From the NCBI GenBank assembly GCA_021323675.1, contig JAJPKP010000003.1:21796-85795 (forward strand): a stretch of DNA of 64,000 nt. The letters run 5' to 3'. The notes under the pieces are model-generated. The model worked only from the letters and a program-made list of their open reading frames with translations. It did not search any database and was not told where the DNA came from. The position numbers were made by a program, and so were the translations under genes. The stretch comes from Pseudomonadota bacterium (lineage in GTDB: Bacteria > Desulfobacterota > Binatia > Binatales > Binataceae). Below, piece by piece: positions 28,036 through 36,865 of this stretch. The number at the start of each line of letters is the position of its first letter. Position 1 is the stretch's first letter.

Positions 28036-28869
28036 CTAGCCGCAACCGGGCTCTTCTCTCTTGCGGGTATCGTCGATTCCTTTTGACCTCGAGGCCGTCA
28101 GCCTCATGACCGGTCCCGAGAGAAGGTAGCCGGCACCCGCGACAAATGCGGTCAACCGGGGCACAGCAACGAAGAGTATCGCGATCGCGGCAGTCAGCCC
28201 GATAACCGGAAGTGAGAGCAGCGTTCCTGGATCCGCTCCCTTGTACGCGGGATAAGGAACTCTCGACACCATCAGCGCGGCAAGAACCGGCATCAGGACG
28301 CTCATGAATACGCACAGCGCCTGGGGCGCGTCCAGCTTGAAATAGGAGTATCCAAATGCCGCCCCGGCGATTGCCGCGGCTGCGCCCGGAACGGGCAGCC
28401 CTACGAAATGTCGTTTCCCGTCCGGTGCAACCGCCTGGACGTTGAAGCGCGCGAGCCGCAGGGCGGCGCAAACGATGTAGGCCGAGAGGAGGGGAAATGC
28501 CCATGCGCCGAGCGGTTTTAGCGCCCACGACCCGGCCAGAATCGCCGGGGCGACGCCAAATGTGATCACGTCTGAAAGGCTGTCGTACTCGAGGCCAAAG
28601 CGGCTCGAAGTACGCGATGCGCGCGCCACGAGCCCATCGGCGATGTCAAAAAGGATGCATACACCGATCATCGCCGCGGCGCGCTCGAAATGTCCGTTGA
28701 TCGCGGAGATCAGCGAGAAGCATCCCGCCAGCAGCCCCAAAGACGTCACAATGTCAGGCGCGTACGACGGCGCCCCGGTCGCGGCAAGAAGTGCGCGAAG
28801 ATGTCTGGCATCGGGGATCCGCGCGCGACTCGAAGGCGCTTCAGCCGAAGATATCTGGTCAGGTGCCAT
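28036..28869 (-). CDS. pssA: CDP-diacylglycerol--serine O-phosphatidyltransferase
   Basis: The 277-residue membrane protein has the CDP-alcohol phosphotransferase motif DG..AR........G...D...D near residues 75-100 (DGLVARASRTSSRFGLEYDSLSD). Six or more hydrophobic helices follow. It makes phosphatidylserine, the precursor of phosphatidylethanolamine. I chose ATG 28869, preceded by GAGAGG, over TTG 28887. The C-terminal tail after residue 245 is basic. It stands alone between a CBS gene and an AAA+ regulator; the reason for this context is unclear. Confidence 0.88.
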   Translation of the reverse strand: MAPDQISSAEAPSSRARIPDARHLRALLAATGAPSYAPDIVTSLGLLAGCFSLISAINGHFERAAAMIGVCILFDIADGLVARASRTSSRFGLEYDSLSDVITFGVAPAILAGSWALKPLGAWAFPLLSAYIVCAALRLARFNVQAVAPDGKRHFVGLPVPGAAAAIAGAAFGYSYFKLDAPQALCVFMSVLMPVLAALMVSRVPYPAYKGADPGTLLSLPVIGLTAAIAILFVAVPRLTAFVAGAGYLLSGPVMRLTASRSKGIDDTRKREEPGCG

Positions 28870-29009
28870 GTAGCGGCCTCTCGGCAAGCCGGATGCTTTC
28901 CGACCAACAAAACCCGTCAGCTATTGAAGCACAATTGTCTTAACGTTCGATGTCAGTATCGAGCGACGCGCGGAAAAAGATCCGGCATGGCGCTTCCTTG
29001 AGCGTTCGG

Positions 29010-30485
29010 TCAGAGGCCGTGCTGTCTGATCTTTGCGTAGAGTTTTTTGCGGGAAATTCTAAGCAGGTTGGCTGCGCGCAGCTTGTTGCGTCCGGTTGTT
29101 TCCAGGGCGCGCCTGATGGCTTCTCGTTCCATCTCGGCAAAGCTGACGACAGGTGGCGCCATGGCCGCATCGGAGCGCGATACGGGGTTTCGCCGCATCG
29201 ATTGCTGAGTGACTGTCTCGGGCAAATCTCCCAGACCAATCAGCGGGCCTTTGGCAACCACTACCGCACCTTCGATCGCGCACGACAACTCTCTCACGTT
29301 GCCGGGCCACGAATGCTCCATCAGCGCGCGCATCGCGGGCTCATCGACGCCGACCACGCTGCGCCCGAACCTGCCGTTGAATTTCGAGATGAAGTGCTGA
29401 ACCAAAAGCAGAATGTCGCCAGTGCGCTGGCGAACCGGCGGGACCGTCAGCACCGAGCTTCTGAGGCGAAAGTACAAATCCGACCGCAACCTGCCATCAG
29501 TCACCGCCTCTTCCGGAACTCGAGAGGTTGAGGCGATCAGTCTCACATCCACGGGAACTCCCCGCTCCGAACTTCCGTCGGGCGGTGTCCGCTCCTGAAT
29601 TAGGCGAATGAGCCGGCTCTGAACCTCCGGCGCCATTTCGGTGACTTCGTCGACAAACAAGGTGCCGCCATCCGCGGCCTGGAGAGCTCCAAGGTGCCGT
29701 GTGTCCGCACCGTTAAGTTCGGGACATTGACCGCCAAACAATTCGCTTTCAATCAGGTCTTTGGGGGTCGCGGCGCAGTTCAGCACCACAAAAGGATTGT
29801 TGCCTCCGCCGCGGCCGGAATGGATGGCTCGCGCCACCATTTCCTTGCCGGTCCCACTCTCGCCGATGATCAGAACGCTGCACCGGCTAGCGCCCGCCAT
29901 CTCGATACGATCGTAGAGCGCCCGCATCGGGGCGCTCGCGCCGATCAGCCCACGAAACCAGGTGCGTTCCTGGCGTGGAAGCTGCGCCGCCTCGCGCTCG
30001 AGCGCGGCTGCTCGTTCCATCGACGCCGCCGAAAGCGAACGGAAGTAGGCGCTACTCAGCAGAATGGTTCTCACGTGGCTTAGCTTGCTGAAAGCCGCGC
30101 TGGCCTCATCCGAAAGAGTCAACCATTGACGCAATGCGGCGCGGGCGCTCTCTTCGAACAGGTGCAAAGAGACAATCACTTCCTCGAGCGGCAGCCCACG
30201 CTCGGCGAGCGTAGCACCGAGGCGAATCGCGCCGGCGGCGTACCGCTCGATGTCGCCATCGGACAGAGCTGACATATTGTGCTCGAGGGCCGACTCGAAG
30301 ATCAGGACAAATTCCCGTTCAGATAGGGAGCGCTCTTCGCCAAAGTGCTGAAGGTAAAGCGAATGCCAGTTGCGTACGATTTCGGTCCGTCGCTGAAGAA
30401 TACCGTCCAGAAGCTCGCGCAGGACCTCGAGGTCTTCCACCGTCAGCAAGTGAAAAAAACGCGCCGATGCGGTTTGCGCTTCCAT
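29010..30485 (-). CDS. AAA+ bEBP-like regulator lacking GAFTGA
   Basis: The 491-residue protein has an N-terminal helical sensor of about 160 residues that resembles RsbR/globin-like regulators. A sigma54-interaction AAA+ core follows (about 180-405), with Walker A GESGTGKE at 208-215 and Walker B GGTLFVDE. A Fis-type HTH lies at the end (RRALETTGRNKLRAANLLRISRKKL). The expected GAFTGA at 255-260 reads PELNGA, so the loop that touches sigma54 lacks its essential Thr. Such proteins may act without sigma54, as described for some NtrC-like regulators of Rhodobacter. It lies upstream, on the same strand, of pssA; its target is unknown. Confidence 0.85.
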   Translation of the reverse strand: MEAQTASARFFHLLTVEDLEVLRELLDGILQRRTEIVRNWHSLYLQHFGEERSLSEREFVLIFESALEHNMSALSDGDIERYAAGAIRLGATLAERGLPLEEVIVSLHLFEESARAALRQWLTLSDEASAAFSKLSHVRTILLSSAYFRSLSAASMERAAALEREAAQLPRQERTWFRGLIGASAPMRALYDRIEMAGASRCSVLIIGESGTGKEMVARAIHSGRGGGNNPFVVLNCAATPKDLIESELFGGQCPELNGADTRHLGALQAADGGTLFVDEVTEMAPEVQSRLIRLIQERTPPDGSSERGVPVDVRLIASTSRVPEEAVTDGRLRSDLYFRLRSSVLTVPPVRQRTGDILLLVQHFISKFNGRFGRSVVGVDEPAMRALMEHSWPGNVRELSCAIEGAVVVAKGPLIGLGDLPETVTQQSMRRNPVSRSDAAMAPPVVSFAEMEREAIRRALETTGRNKLRAANLLRISRKKLYAKIRQHGL

Positions 30486-30574
30486 ACCTACCGTCCGGCG
30501 GAACGCCCCAAAACATCACAAGCGTCGCGTCTGCCGAACGGTGACGATGATAGGCAGGGCGTAGCATCGCTGCT

Positions 30575-30592
30575 ACTAGTAAAATTTCTAGT
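30575..30592. promoter_or_regulatory. inverted repeat upstream of the AAA+ regulator
   Basis: ACTAG and CTAGT arms enclose TAAAATTT, 90 bases upstream of the start at 30485 and 30 bases past the response regulator stop at 30622. The AT-rich centre would suit an operator or a promoter region. No protein can be assigned. Confidence 0.3.
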
Positions 30593-30621
30593 CACGGTGG
30601 TGCGGCATTGTTCACTTGCCG

Positions 30622-31260
30622 CTAGGCTACCAGGCCCTGCTTGACCGCGTAGCGGGCCAGATCGGCCACGGTGCGAGCGCCGAGGGCTTTCATGATCCTA
30701 TACTTATGAAACTCCACCGTCCTTGGCGAAAGATTGAGAACCGCGGCTATTTCCTTGGCCTGGCGGCCCTCGGCGAGCAGTTGAAGCACCTCGAGTTGGC
30801 GCTGAGTTAATCCATCGACCCCCTGTCGTGTCACCAGGCGGCGCTGTCCCAGTTGTTCGACTTCTCCCGCAATAGTCTTTGAGATGTAGATGCGCCCGGC
30901 CGACGCCTCCCGGATGGCGGCGAACAGCTCGTGGCCCGCCGCGCTTTTGAGCACATATCCCAATGCGCCGGCGGAAAGGGCGGCCCGGGCGTATGCGATC
31001 TCACTATACATGGTGAGGAAAATGATTTTCGGCTTCCACCCTTGTTCGAGAATTTTGCGCGCTGCGTCAATTCCGTTCATAACAGGCATCGCGACGTCGG
31101 TGATGATCAGGTCCGGCCGGAGCCTGCTTGCTTCCCGCACCATCGCCTGCCCGTCGGCTACCACGCCGATCACCTCGAATTCGGGGCGATCCAGCATCCG
31201 TCGGAGTCCTTCCGCCACGACCGTGTGGTCGTCGGCTATCAAAATCCGCAAACGCTTCAT
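30622..31260 (-). CDS. NarL/LuxR-type response regulator
   Basis: The 212-residue protein has a receiver domain with DD near residue 10, phospho-accepting D53 or so in LIITDVAMP, and K in YVLKSAAG. A LuxR/NarL HTH follows (LTQRQLEVLQLLAEGRQAKEIAAVLNLSPRTVEFHKYRIM). ATG 31260 overlaps the kinase stop by four bases (ATGA), so the pair forms a two-component system. It may control stress genes nearby, by analogy to DosR-type systems; no direct evidence here. Confidence 0.93.
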   Translation of the reverse strand: MKRLRILIADDHTVVAEGLRRMLDRPEFEVIGVVADGQAMVREASRLRPDLIITDVAMPVMNGIDAARKILEQGWKPKIIFLTMYSEIAYARAALSAGALGYVLKSAAGHELFAAIREASAGRIYISKTIAGEVEQLGQRRLVTRQGVDGLTQRQLEVLQLLAEGRQAKEIAAVLNLSPRTVEFHKYRIMKALGARTVADLARYAVKQGLVA

Positions 31261-34200
31261 GCCCCTCCTTCCTTGCGCAACGGTACGAACACATCGACGG
31301 TGGTTCCGACCCCTGGAGTAGAACGAATATCGAGCTTGCCGTTCACGAGCCGTACTCGCTCCTCCATGCTGATCAAGCCCAGTCCTCCCTTTTTGCGGGC
31401 TTCGTCGAGATCGAACCCGTCGCCTTTGTCTTCGATAATCAGTCCGATGCCTGCGGGACTGCCCTGAAGTCGCACAGCAACCGAGGCTGGGGAAGTGTGT
31501 TTGCCGATGTTCCGGAGGCTTTCCTGTCCGACGCGGTAGATACACAACGCCACGTCGTCAGGCACCGAGCCCGGCATGCCATCGCTGTTGAAAGTAACGG
31601 GGATCCCGTGCTGCTTTGAGAAGGTTTCGCATTCTTCGCGCAGCGCCGCCTCGAGGCCAAGCTCGTGCACAATCGCGGGATGAAGCTGGCGCGAAGTGCG
31701 ATGAACCTGCTCCGCAAGTCTTCCGATCTTTTGTCCCAGTTCCGCCAACCGATCTGTGATCGGGACCTCCGCTTCGACCGACGCCTGGAGGTTGGCGACT
31801 TCGAGGCTCAAGGCCGCCAGCTCCTGGCTGAACCCATCGTGCAACTCGCGCGCCAGCTGCCGGCTCCCAGCCTCCTGAACAGTCAGCAGGTTGCCGGTGA
31901 GCCGTTGGAGCTGCCGCTGATAGTCCAGGAGCGCTTCCTCGTTTTTCTTGCGCTCAGTGATATCCGAGACAAAGGCGACGCCGACCAGGTTTCCGGCAGC
32001 TTCGACGAAACTCAGGTTGATCTCAGCCGGAAACTCCCTTCCATCCTTGCGCACACCCGCGAGGCCCAGGCCCGCGCCCAGGTGACGGGGTATGGGCCGC
32101 GAAAACCATTTTGCCACATGGCCCTTGTGTCGCCGGCGTGCGCGCTCGGGGACAAGGATTTCGATGTCCTGCCCGATCAACTCATCGCGGCTATAACCGA
32201 AGGTTTTCTCCGTAGCGGAATTTGCCAGCAGAATCTTTCCTTCGCGGCTCACCGCGACTATCGCCTGCGCGGCGGTCTCGAGCAGCGCGCGAACCGTCGC
32301 TTCGCTCTCGATGGCCCGTTTTCGAGTTGCCGTGGTTTCGGTGCGATCCGTGCCGGTGGCGATCATGAATTCGACCGCGCCGTCCACCGTGACGCCCCGG
32401 TTCGACCAGCCGATCACCAGACGCCGTCCGTCTTTGGCAAGCCAATGGCTTTCCGTCTGACTCGGCGTTCCGCGCAGGATCATTTCAAAAGTCTCCTTGA
32501 GGGCCGGAGCCTGGTCGGGCGCTACCAGGAAATCCCACGGCGCACGCCCTTTCACTTCCTCCAGGGAGTAACCGGTAACCTGTTCGCAAACCGGGTTGAA
32601 CTGGACAATGCGTCCTTGTTTGTCGAGGACCATGACGAGCAAGTCGGTGGCCGAGTCGAGGATAGCCGAGACCATGCTTTCCTGCTTCTGCAGCGCCATC
32701 TGGTTTCGCTTGAGCTCGTCGATGTCCACGAAGACCATCACTACGCCTTCGATTTTTTCCTGGGCGGTGCGGAACGGCCGCATTCGCAGGAAATACCAAT
32801 GCTCTTCCCCACTTTTGACCTCGCAGTTGGCCTCGTGCTCGGTTTCGATGACCGAATTTATGAGCTCGCTGAGATCGGGCAGGTTGACGCCGATGCGAAG
32901 ATTGCCGATTGGCCGTCCGATGTCCGCGGGCAGCAAGCCCAGCAGCTTTTGCGCCGGCGGAGTAAAGCGGCGGATGCGGCGGTCGCGGTCCAGGATCAGG
33001 ATGGGAATATCGACGCCGCTGATTACGTTGCTCAGATCATCGGACAGCAGGCTCAGTTCGGCGTTGCGATTTTGCAACTGCTCGTTAAGCGTGACGAGTT
33101 CTTCGTTGCTGGACTGGAGTTCTTCCTTGGCGGTCTCGAGCTCCTCGTTGGTGCTCTGGAGCTCTTCCATGCTGGAGAGAGCTTCTTCGTTGGCGGTCTT
33201 CAGCTCTTCGTTGGTGGATTCCTGTTCGCGAATGACCGCCTGCAGATACTCGCGCGTGCGAACCAGCTCGGCCTGCACTCTGCGAAGTTCTTGCATCCGC
33301 GGTCCCTTGCCGCTCGGTTCGGCACTGGCCGGCCGCGAGCGCAAAGTGCGGCGCGAGTCACCGGGTTCTTCGAACAGGATCAGGTAGCTTTTTCCGCCGT
33401 CGCCGGACGATGGCAGCGGGTTGACCTCGACATTGATGGTGCGCATTTCCCCGTCGCGTTTGACGGGAATCAATTCCCTGCGAACGCTATGGCCCGTTCT
33501 GCGCGCTTCCTGCAGGGCCGCCCGCAATTCGAGTTGAAGCTCCTGCGGCAGCATCCGGTTCAGGCTGAAAGTCGCTCTGCCGGGAGCGGGTTGCAGATAA
33601 GGGCTGGTGTCGCCGCGAAAGTGCAGAATCTGCAGATCGTTGTTGACGACGATTCCCGCGTGCGCGTAGCGCTCCCATACGATACGGTCAGCTTCTCTTT
33701 CGAGATCGACCCGAAGAGGAGCTTCGACCTTCGGTTTTCCTGGCAGTGGTGGCATTTCGAAGCTCGCCTCGGCTATCTGGAAAGGTTCAACTGCCCCCCG
33801 ATTGCGGGTAAAAAATTTGTGCTTGCGGTCCGCCGCGGTAAACAGTTGCGGATACGCTCCAAGACTCTCCGACCTCCCCAGCAAGAGCATCCCGGTCGGT
33901 TTCAGCGCGTAGTGAAAAGCGGCCACGATTTTCCGCTGCAGAACCTGCTCCATGTAGATCAGAACATTGCGGCAACTGACCAGGTCGAGCTTTGAGAACG
34001 GGGGGTCCTTGATCAAGTCGTGGCGCGCGAAGACGCACAGTTCGCGAACAGAGGGGTTGATCGAGTAATTGCCGTCGATGCGCGTGAAATAGCGCCGCCG
34101 CCGCTCGGGCGTCACGTTGGACGCGGCTTCTTCCAGGTAGATGCCCGCACGCGCCTTCTCGATGGCGACTTCATTGATGTCGGTCGCGAAGATCTGAATC

Positions 34201-35327
34201 GGCGTCCCGACGGCGCGATCGCCCAAGTACTCAAGCAGGCAGATGGCGATGGAATAAGCCTCTTCGCCGGTGGAACAACCGGGCACCCAGATTCGTATCG
34301 GTTCCGCGTTCTTCCTGCCCGCGAAGATCTTGGGGAAGGCCTTTTCCTTGAGCGCCGCGAAGACTTCCGGATCGCGAAAGAAGCCGGTGACGTGGATCAG
34401 AACTTCCTGGAAAAGAAGGTCCTGTTCGGCGCGATTGCCGTCCAGGAACTTCAGATATTCTGTGAAGTCTTCAAACTTATGCAGGGCCATGCGCCGCGCG
34501 ATACGACGCTTGATGGTCGCCCGCTTGTAGTAAGTAAAATCAACTCCGGAAGAGGCGCGCAGCAGCCGGAACAAATGCGCCCAGTCCTCCTCCTTGGGGG
34601 GAGGCACCTCGACCGGCTCGACGAGCGCAAGCGGCCTGGTGGCAAGGCGCTCCAACTCGGTCGCAATCCGGTCAGGAGGAAGCACAAAATCCACACATCC
34701 GGCGGTTATCGCGCTGCGCGGCATTCCATCGAACTTTGCGGTGGAAGGATCCTGGGCAAACGTGACGCCCCCTTCCATCTTGATGGCTCTAAGCCCGGCA
34801 GTCCCGTCCGACGCGGTTCCCGACAGGACCACCCCAATTGCGCGGGATTTCTCCTTTTCCGCCAGCGATTGGAAAAAATAGTCAATCGGGAGATAGTGTC
34901 CGGTTGTTTCCTTCCGGACGACCATATGGAGCGATCCATCCATCAGGCTCAAGTCCGCATTGGCGGGAATCACATAAACCTGGTTCGGCTCCACCCGCAT
35001 CCGGTCACGGGCCTCATGCACCGGCATCTTGGTCGCTCTGGCGAGCAGCTTGGGGAGGATGCTCTGGTGAGTCGGCTCGAGGTGTTGCACCAGGACAAAG
35101 GCCAGGCCGGTATTGGGCGAAAGCGCCTGCAGAAATTGCATAAAGGCTTCGAGGCCTCCGGCCGAGGCGCCGATGCCAACGACCCGCGTGTGGAGCGTCT
35201 TCGAGGATGGCTGCCGAGAAGGGTGCGCCTTGTGCTGCGGCTCGGCGAGACTCGCGGTCGTTCGCGCCTTGGCCGGAACGCTGCTCCTCGGTTTCCGCTC
35301 TGAAGGTTTCTTGCTCTTTTTTTTCAT
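31257..35327 (-). CDS. CheB-CheR-PAS hybrid histidine kinase
   Basis: The 1356-residue protein combines several domains in order. A CheB methylesterase domain is near residues 45-235 (GIGASAGGLEAF, HLEPTH, SGTASDGTAG), and a CheR methyltransferase domain near 260-510 (FFRDPEVF, WVPGCSTGEEAYSIA). A repetitive coiled coil lies near 690-780 (STNEELKTANEEALSS type), followed by three PAS domains. The kinase end is NarL-type (HisKA_3: ARELHDGFSQELAALS; ATPase: GGLGLISMEERV). It has no membrane segment. The methyl-accepting substrate is unknown; in this family the CheB/CheR parts may act within the protein. The stop overlaps its response regulator. A long opposite-strand frame is a shadow. Confidence 0.93.
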   Translation of the reverse strand: MKKKSKKPSERKPRSSVPAKARTTASLAEPQHKAHPSRQPSSKTLHTRVVGIGASAGGLEAFMQFLQALSPNTGLAFVLVQHLEPTHQSILPKLLARATKMPVHEARDRMRVEPNQVYVIPANADLSLMDGSLHMVVRKETTGHYLPIDYFFQSLAEKEKSRAIGVVLSGTASDGTAGLRAIKMEGGVTFAQDPSTAKFDGMPRSAITAGCVDFVLPPDRIATELERLATRPLALVEPVEVPPPKEEDWAHLFRLLRASSGVDFTYYKRATIKRRIARRMALHKFEDFTEYLKFLDGNRAEQDLLFQEVLIHVTGFFRDPEVFAALKEKAFPKIFAGRKNAEPIRIWVPGCSTGEEAYSIAICLLEYLGDRAVGTPIQIFATDINEVAIEKARAGIYLEEAASNVTPERRRRYFTRIDGNYSINPSVRELCVFARHDLIKDPPFSKLDLVSCRNVLIYMEQVLQRKIVAAFHYALKPTGMLLLGRSESLGAYPQLFTAADRKHKFFTRNRGAVEPFQIAEASFEMPPLPGKPKVEAPLRVDLEREADRIVWERYAHAGIVVNNDLQILHFRGDTSPYLQPAPGRATFSLNRMLPQELQLELRAALQEARRTGHSVRRELIPVKRDGEMRTINVEVNPLPSSGDGGKSYLILFEEPGDSRRTLRSRPASAEPSGKGPRMQELRRVQAELVRTREYLQAVIREQESTNEELKTANEEALSSMEELQSTNEELETAKEELQSSNEELVTLNEQLQNRNAELSLLSDDLSNVISGVDIPILILDRDRRIRRFTPPAQKLLGLLPADIGRPIGNLRIGVNLPDLSELINSVIETEHEANCEVKSGEEHWYFLRMRPFRTAQEKIEGVVMVFVDIDELKRNQMALQKQESMVSAILDSATDLLVMVLDKQGRIVQFNPVCEQVTGYSLEEVKGRAPWDFLVAPDQAPALKETFEMILRGTPSQTESHWLAKDGRRLVIGWSNRGVTVDGAVEFMIATGTDRTETTATRKRAIESEATVRALLETAAQAIVAVSREGKILLANSATEKTFGYSRDELIGQDIEILVPERARRRHKGHVAKWFSRPIPRHLGAGLGLAGVRKDGREFPAEINLSFVEAAGNLVGVAFVSDITERKKNEEALLDYQRQLQRLTGNLLTVQEAGSRQLARELHDGFSQELAALSLEVANLQASVEAEVPITDRLAELGQKIGRLAEQVHRTSRQLHPAIVHELGLEAALREECETFSKQHGIPVTFNSDGMPGSVPDDVALCIYRVGQESLRNIGKHTSPASVAVRLQGSPAGIGLIIEDKGDGFDLDEARKKGGLGLISMEERVRLVNGKLDIRSTPGVGTTVDVFVPLRKEGGA

Positions 35328-35630
35328 CGATTTTTCAGCAGCCCCAATATGGTGAACGCGCGAGGCATCTCGCGCGCGTCGCTCGCTCCAAAGGGAAGGC
35401 CAACAATCCTACAAACGAAGGTTCGAATCCGCGAACGTTATCCGCATTCGCGTCTGTGTCGCGGGCGAATTGCGCTATGATTAAGCGCAGCATCAGATGC
35501 TGTTCGTGCTCGCAGCCCGGATAAGTCTATCCAGTCCAAGTCGCGTTTTCCACGCCGGAAATGCGCTCCGAGCGGATAAGAAGTACAGTTACGCCAAGGC
35601 TACGGCCAGCACTCAGGAGGGTGCCTGAGG
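35328..35630. other. intergenic region with two hairpins before AdoMet synthetase
   Basis: This 303-base gap separates the divergent kinase and AdoMet synthetase genes. CGCGCGAG-gcat-CTCGCGCG at 35357-35376 is a perfect 8-bp hairpin near the kinase start. At 35612-35629 a second hairpin overlaps the metK ribosome binding site. GGTTCGAATCC at 35420-35430 resembles a tRNA T-loop but has no matching tRNA. No gene is seen. Confidence 0.5.
35612..35629 (+). promoter_or_regulatory. hairpin that would hide the AdoMet synthetase ribosome binding site
   Basis: CTCAGG (35612-35617) can pair perfectly with CCTGAG (35624-35629), with loop AGGGTG. The likely Shine-Dalgarno AGGAGG (35615-35620) lies partly in this stem, immediately before GTG 35631. 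This could lower translation unless opened. It does not match a known SAM riboswitch that I recognise. Confidence 0.4.
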
Positions 35631-36815
35631 GTGGAAGACAACAAGCTCGTGATAACGCTCGCGTCCGATTCCGAGCGCATCGCAGCAAAGCCTGAGGTCT
35701 GCGAACACAAGGGAATCGGTCATCCTGACAGCATCTGTGATGGCGTCGCGGAATTCGTGTCACATGCTCTTTGCAGCGCCTACCTGGACGCGTATGGCTC
35801 CGTCCAGCATCACAACACCGACAAAGCGTTGCTCATCGCGGGACGCTCGCAGCCGCGCTTCGGAGGAGGAGAGATTATTGCCCCAATGCGGCTGATAGTC
35901 GGAGGGCGCGCCACCACCCTGCCCGGGATCGAAACCCGCGACCTGGTTATCGCCGCGGCGCGCGAATATGTCGCGGGGGCGTTGCGATGCGATCCCGGCT
36001 TGTTCTTAATCGACTCCGCAATTGGCGAGGGCAGCCCCAACCTCCGCCAGGTTTTCGCGCGCGGTGCGCGGTTTCCTCTCGCCAACGACACCTCGGTCGG
36101 CGCGGGTTACGCGCCCTATTCGATTCTCGAGCGCAAGGTGCTCGAACTTGCCTCGATCCTGAAATCGGCGGAGTTCCGCCGCGCTTTTCCGGCTGCGGGC
36201 GACGACTACAAAATCATGGGCGTTCGGGTCGGACAGTCTTTGCGCTTCACGATCGCGCTGGCTTTCATCGACCGCGAAATCCATTCCACTTCAGAGTACT
36301 TCGATACGAAGGCGGCAATAGTCCGCCATCTCGAAGAAGAAATTGGCGAGGCCGGCGCGATCGGCATCAACCTGCTCGACGATCGCGCAGCGACGGACGA
36401 GCGCGGAATCTATCTCACCGCGACAGGACTGAGCGCCGAGCAGGGAGATGACGGGCAAGTCGGCAGAGGGAATCGAACCAGCGGCCTGATCACGCCCTCA
36501 CGCGGTATGTCACTGGAGGCAACGGCGGGAAAGAACCCTGTCGCGCACGTCGGCAAAATGTACAACGTGCTGGCCCACGAAATGGCCAGGACGATTTGTG
36601 CGGATGTGCCCGAGGTCCAGGAAGCTTCCGTGCAGATTCTGTCGGCTATCGGCACTCCGGTAAATGAGCCTCAACTCATTGCGATTAGGGCGATAGTTGC
36701 CGGCGCGACCGATCGATCCACCTCACTGCGGGTAGAGGCGGTAGCACGTGGATGCCTGGCGCAGATAGACGACCTTATGCAGCGTCTTATCGCCGGCGAG
36801 ATAAAAGTCTTTTGA
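35631..36815 (+). CDS. archaeal-type S-adenosylmethionine synthetase
   Basis: The 394-residue protein has the archaeal MAT wording: KGIGHPDSICDGVAEFVSHAL near residue 27, LFLIDSAIGEGSPNL, GDDYKIMGVRVG, GRGNRTSGLITPSRGMSLEA and GKNPVAHVGKMYNVLA. It differs plainly from bacterial MetK (which has GxGDQG). It makes AdoMet from methionine and ATP. Start GTG 35631 follows AGGAGG by ten bases. It converges with nicotinate phosphoribosyltransferase. It may be a second, stress-use enzyme if a bacterial MetK exists elsewhere in the genome. Confidence 0.9.
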   Translation: MEDNKLVITLASDSERIAAKPEVCEHKGIGHPDSICDGVAEFVSHALCSAYLDAYGSVQHHNTDKALLIAGRSQPRFGGGEIIAPMRLIVGGRATTLPGIETRDLVIAAAREYVAGALRCDPGLFLIDSAIGEGSPNLRQVFARGARFPLANDTSVGAGYAPYSILERKVLELASILKSAEFRRAFPAAGDDYKIMGVRVGQSLRFTIALAFIDREIHSTSEYFDTKAAIVRHLEEEIGEAGAIGINLLDDRAATDERGIYLTATGLSAEQGDDGQVGRGNRTSGLITPSRGMSLEATAGKNPVAHVGKMYNVLAHEMARTICADVPEVQEASVQILSAIGTPVNEPQLIAIRAIVAGATDRSTSLRVEAVARGCLAQIDDLMQRLIAGEIKVF

Positions 36816-36865
36816 TGTCGCCTTCGGACGCGCGGAATCCAGACGGACCCGCGCACGTGGTTGTT

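Noticed and set aside
33040..33250. Repeated sequence within the kinase gene
   Set aside because: It encodes the repetitive coiled coil (NEEL-type heptads), not an inserted repeat or CRISPR.
31665..35303. Long plus-strand open frames of 776 and 427 codons opposite the large kinase
   Set aside because: They lie wholly opposite the CheB-CheR-PAS kinase gene, have no recognisable domain or ribosome binding site, and follow from GC-rich codon use.
35420..35430. GGTTCGAATCC, resembling a tRNA T-loop or attachment site
   Set aside because: The flanking bases do not form a T-stem or acceptor stem, and no integrase or tRNA remnant is nearby.
35528..35630. Possible SAM riboswitch before the AdoMet synthetase gene
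   Set aside because: Only a ribosome-site hairpin is visible; no conserved SAM aptamer elements could be found.
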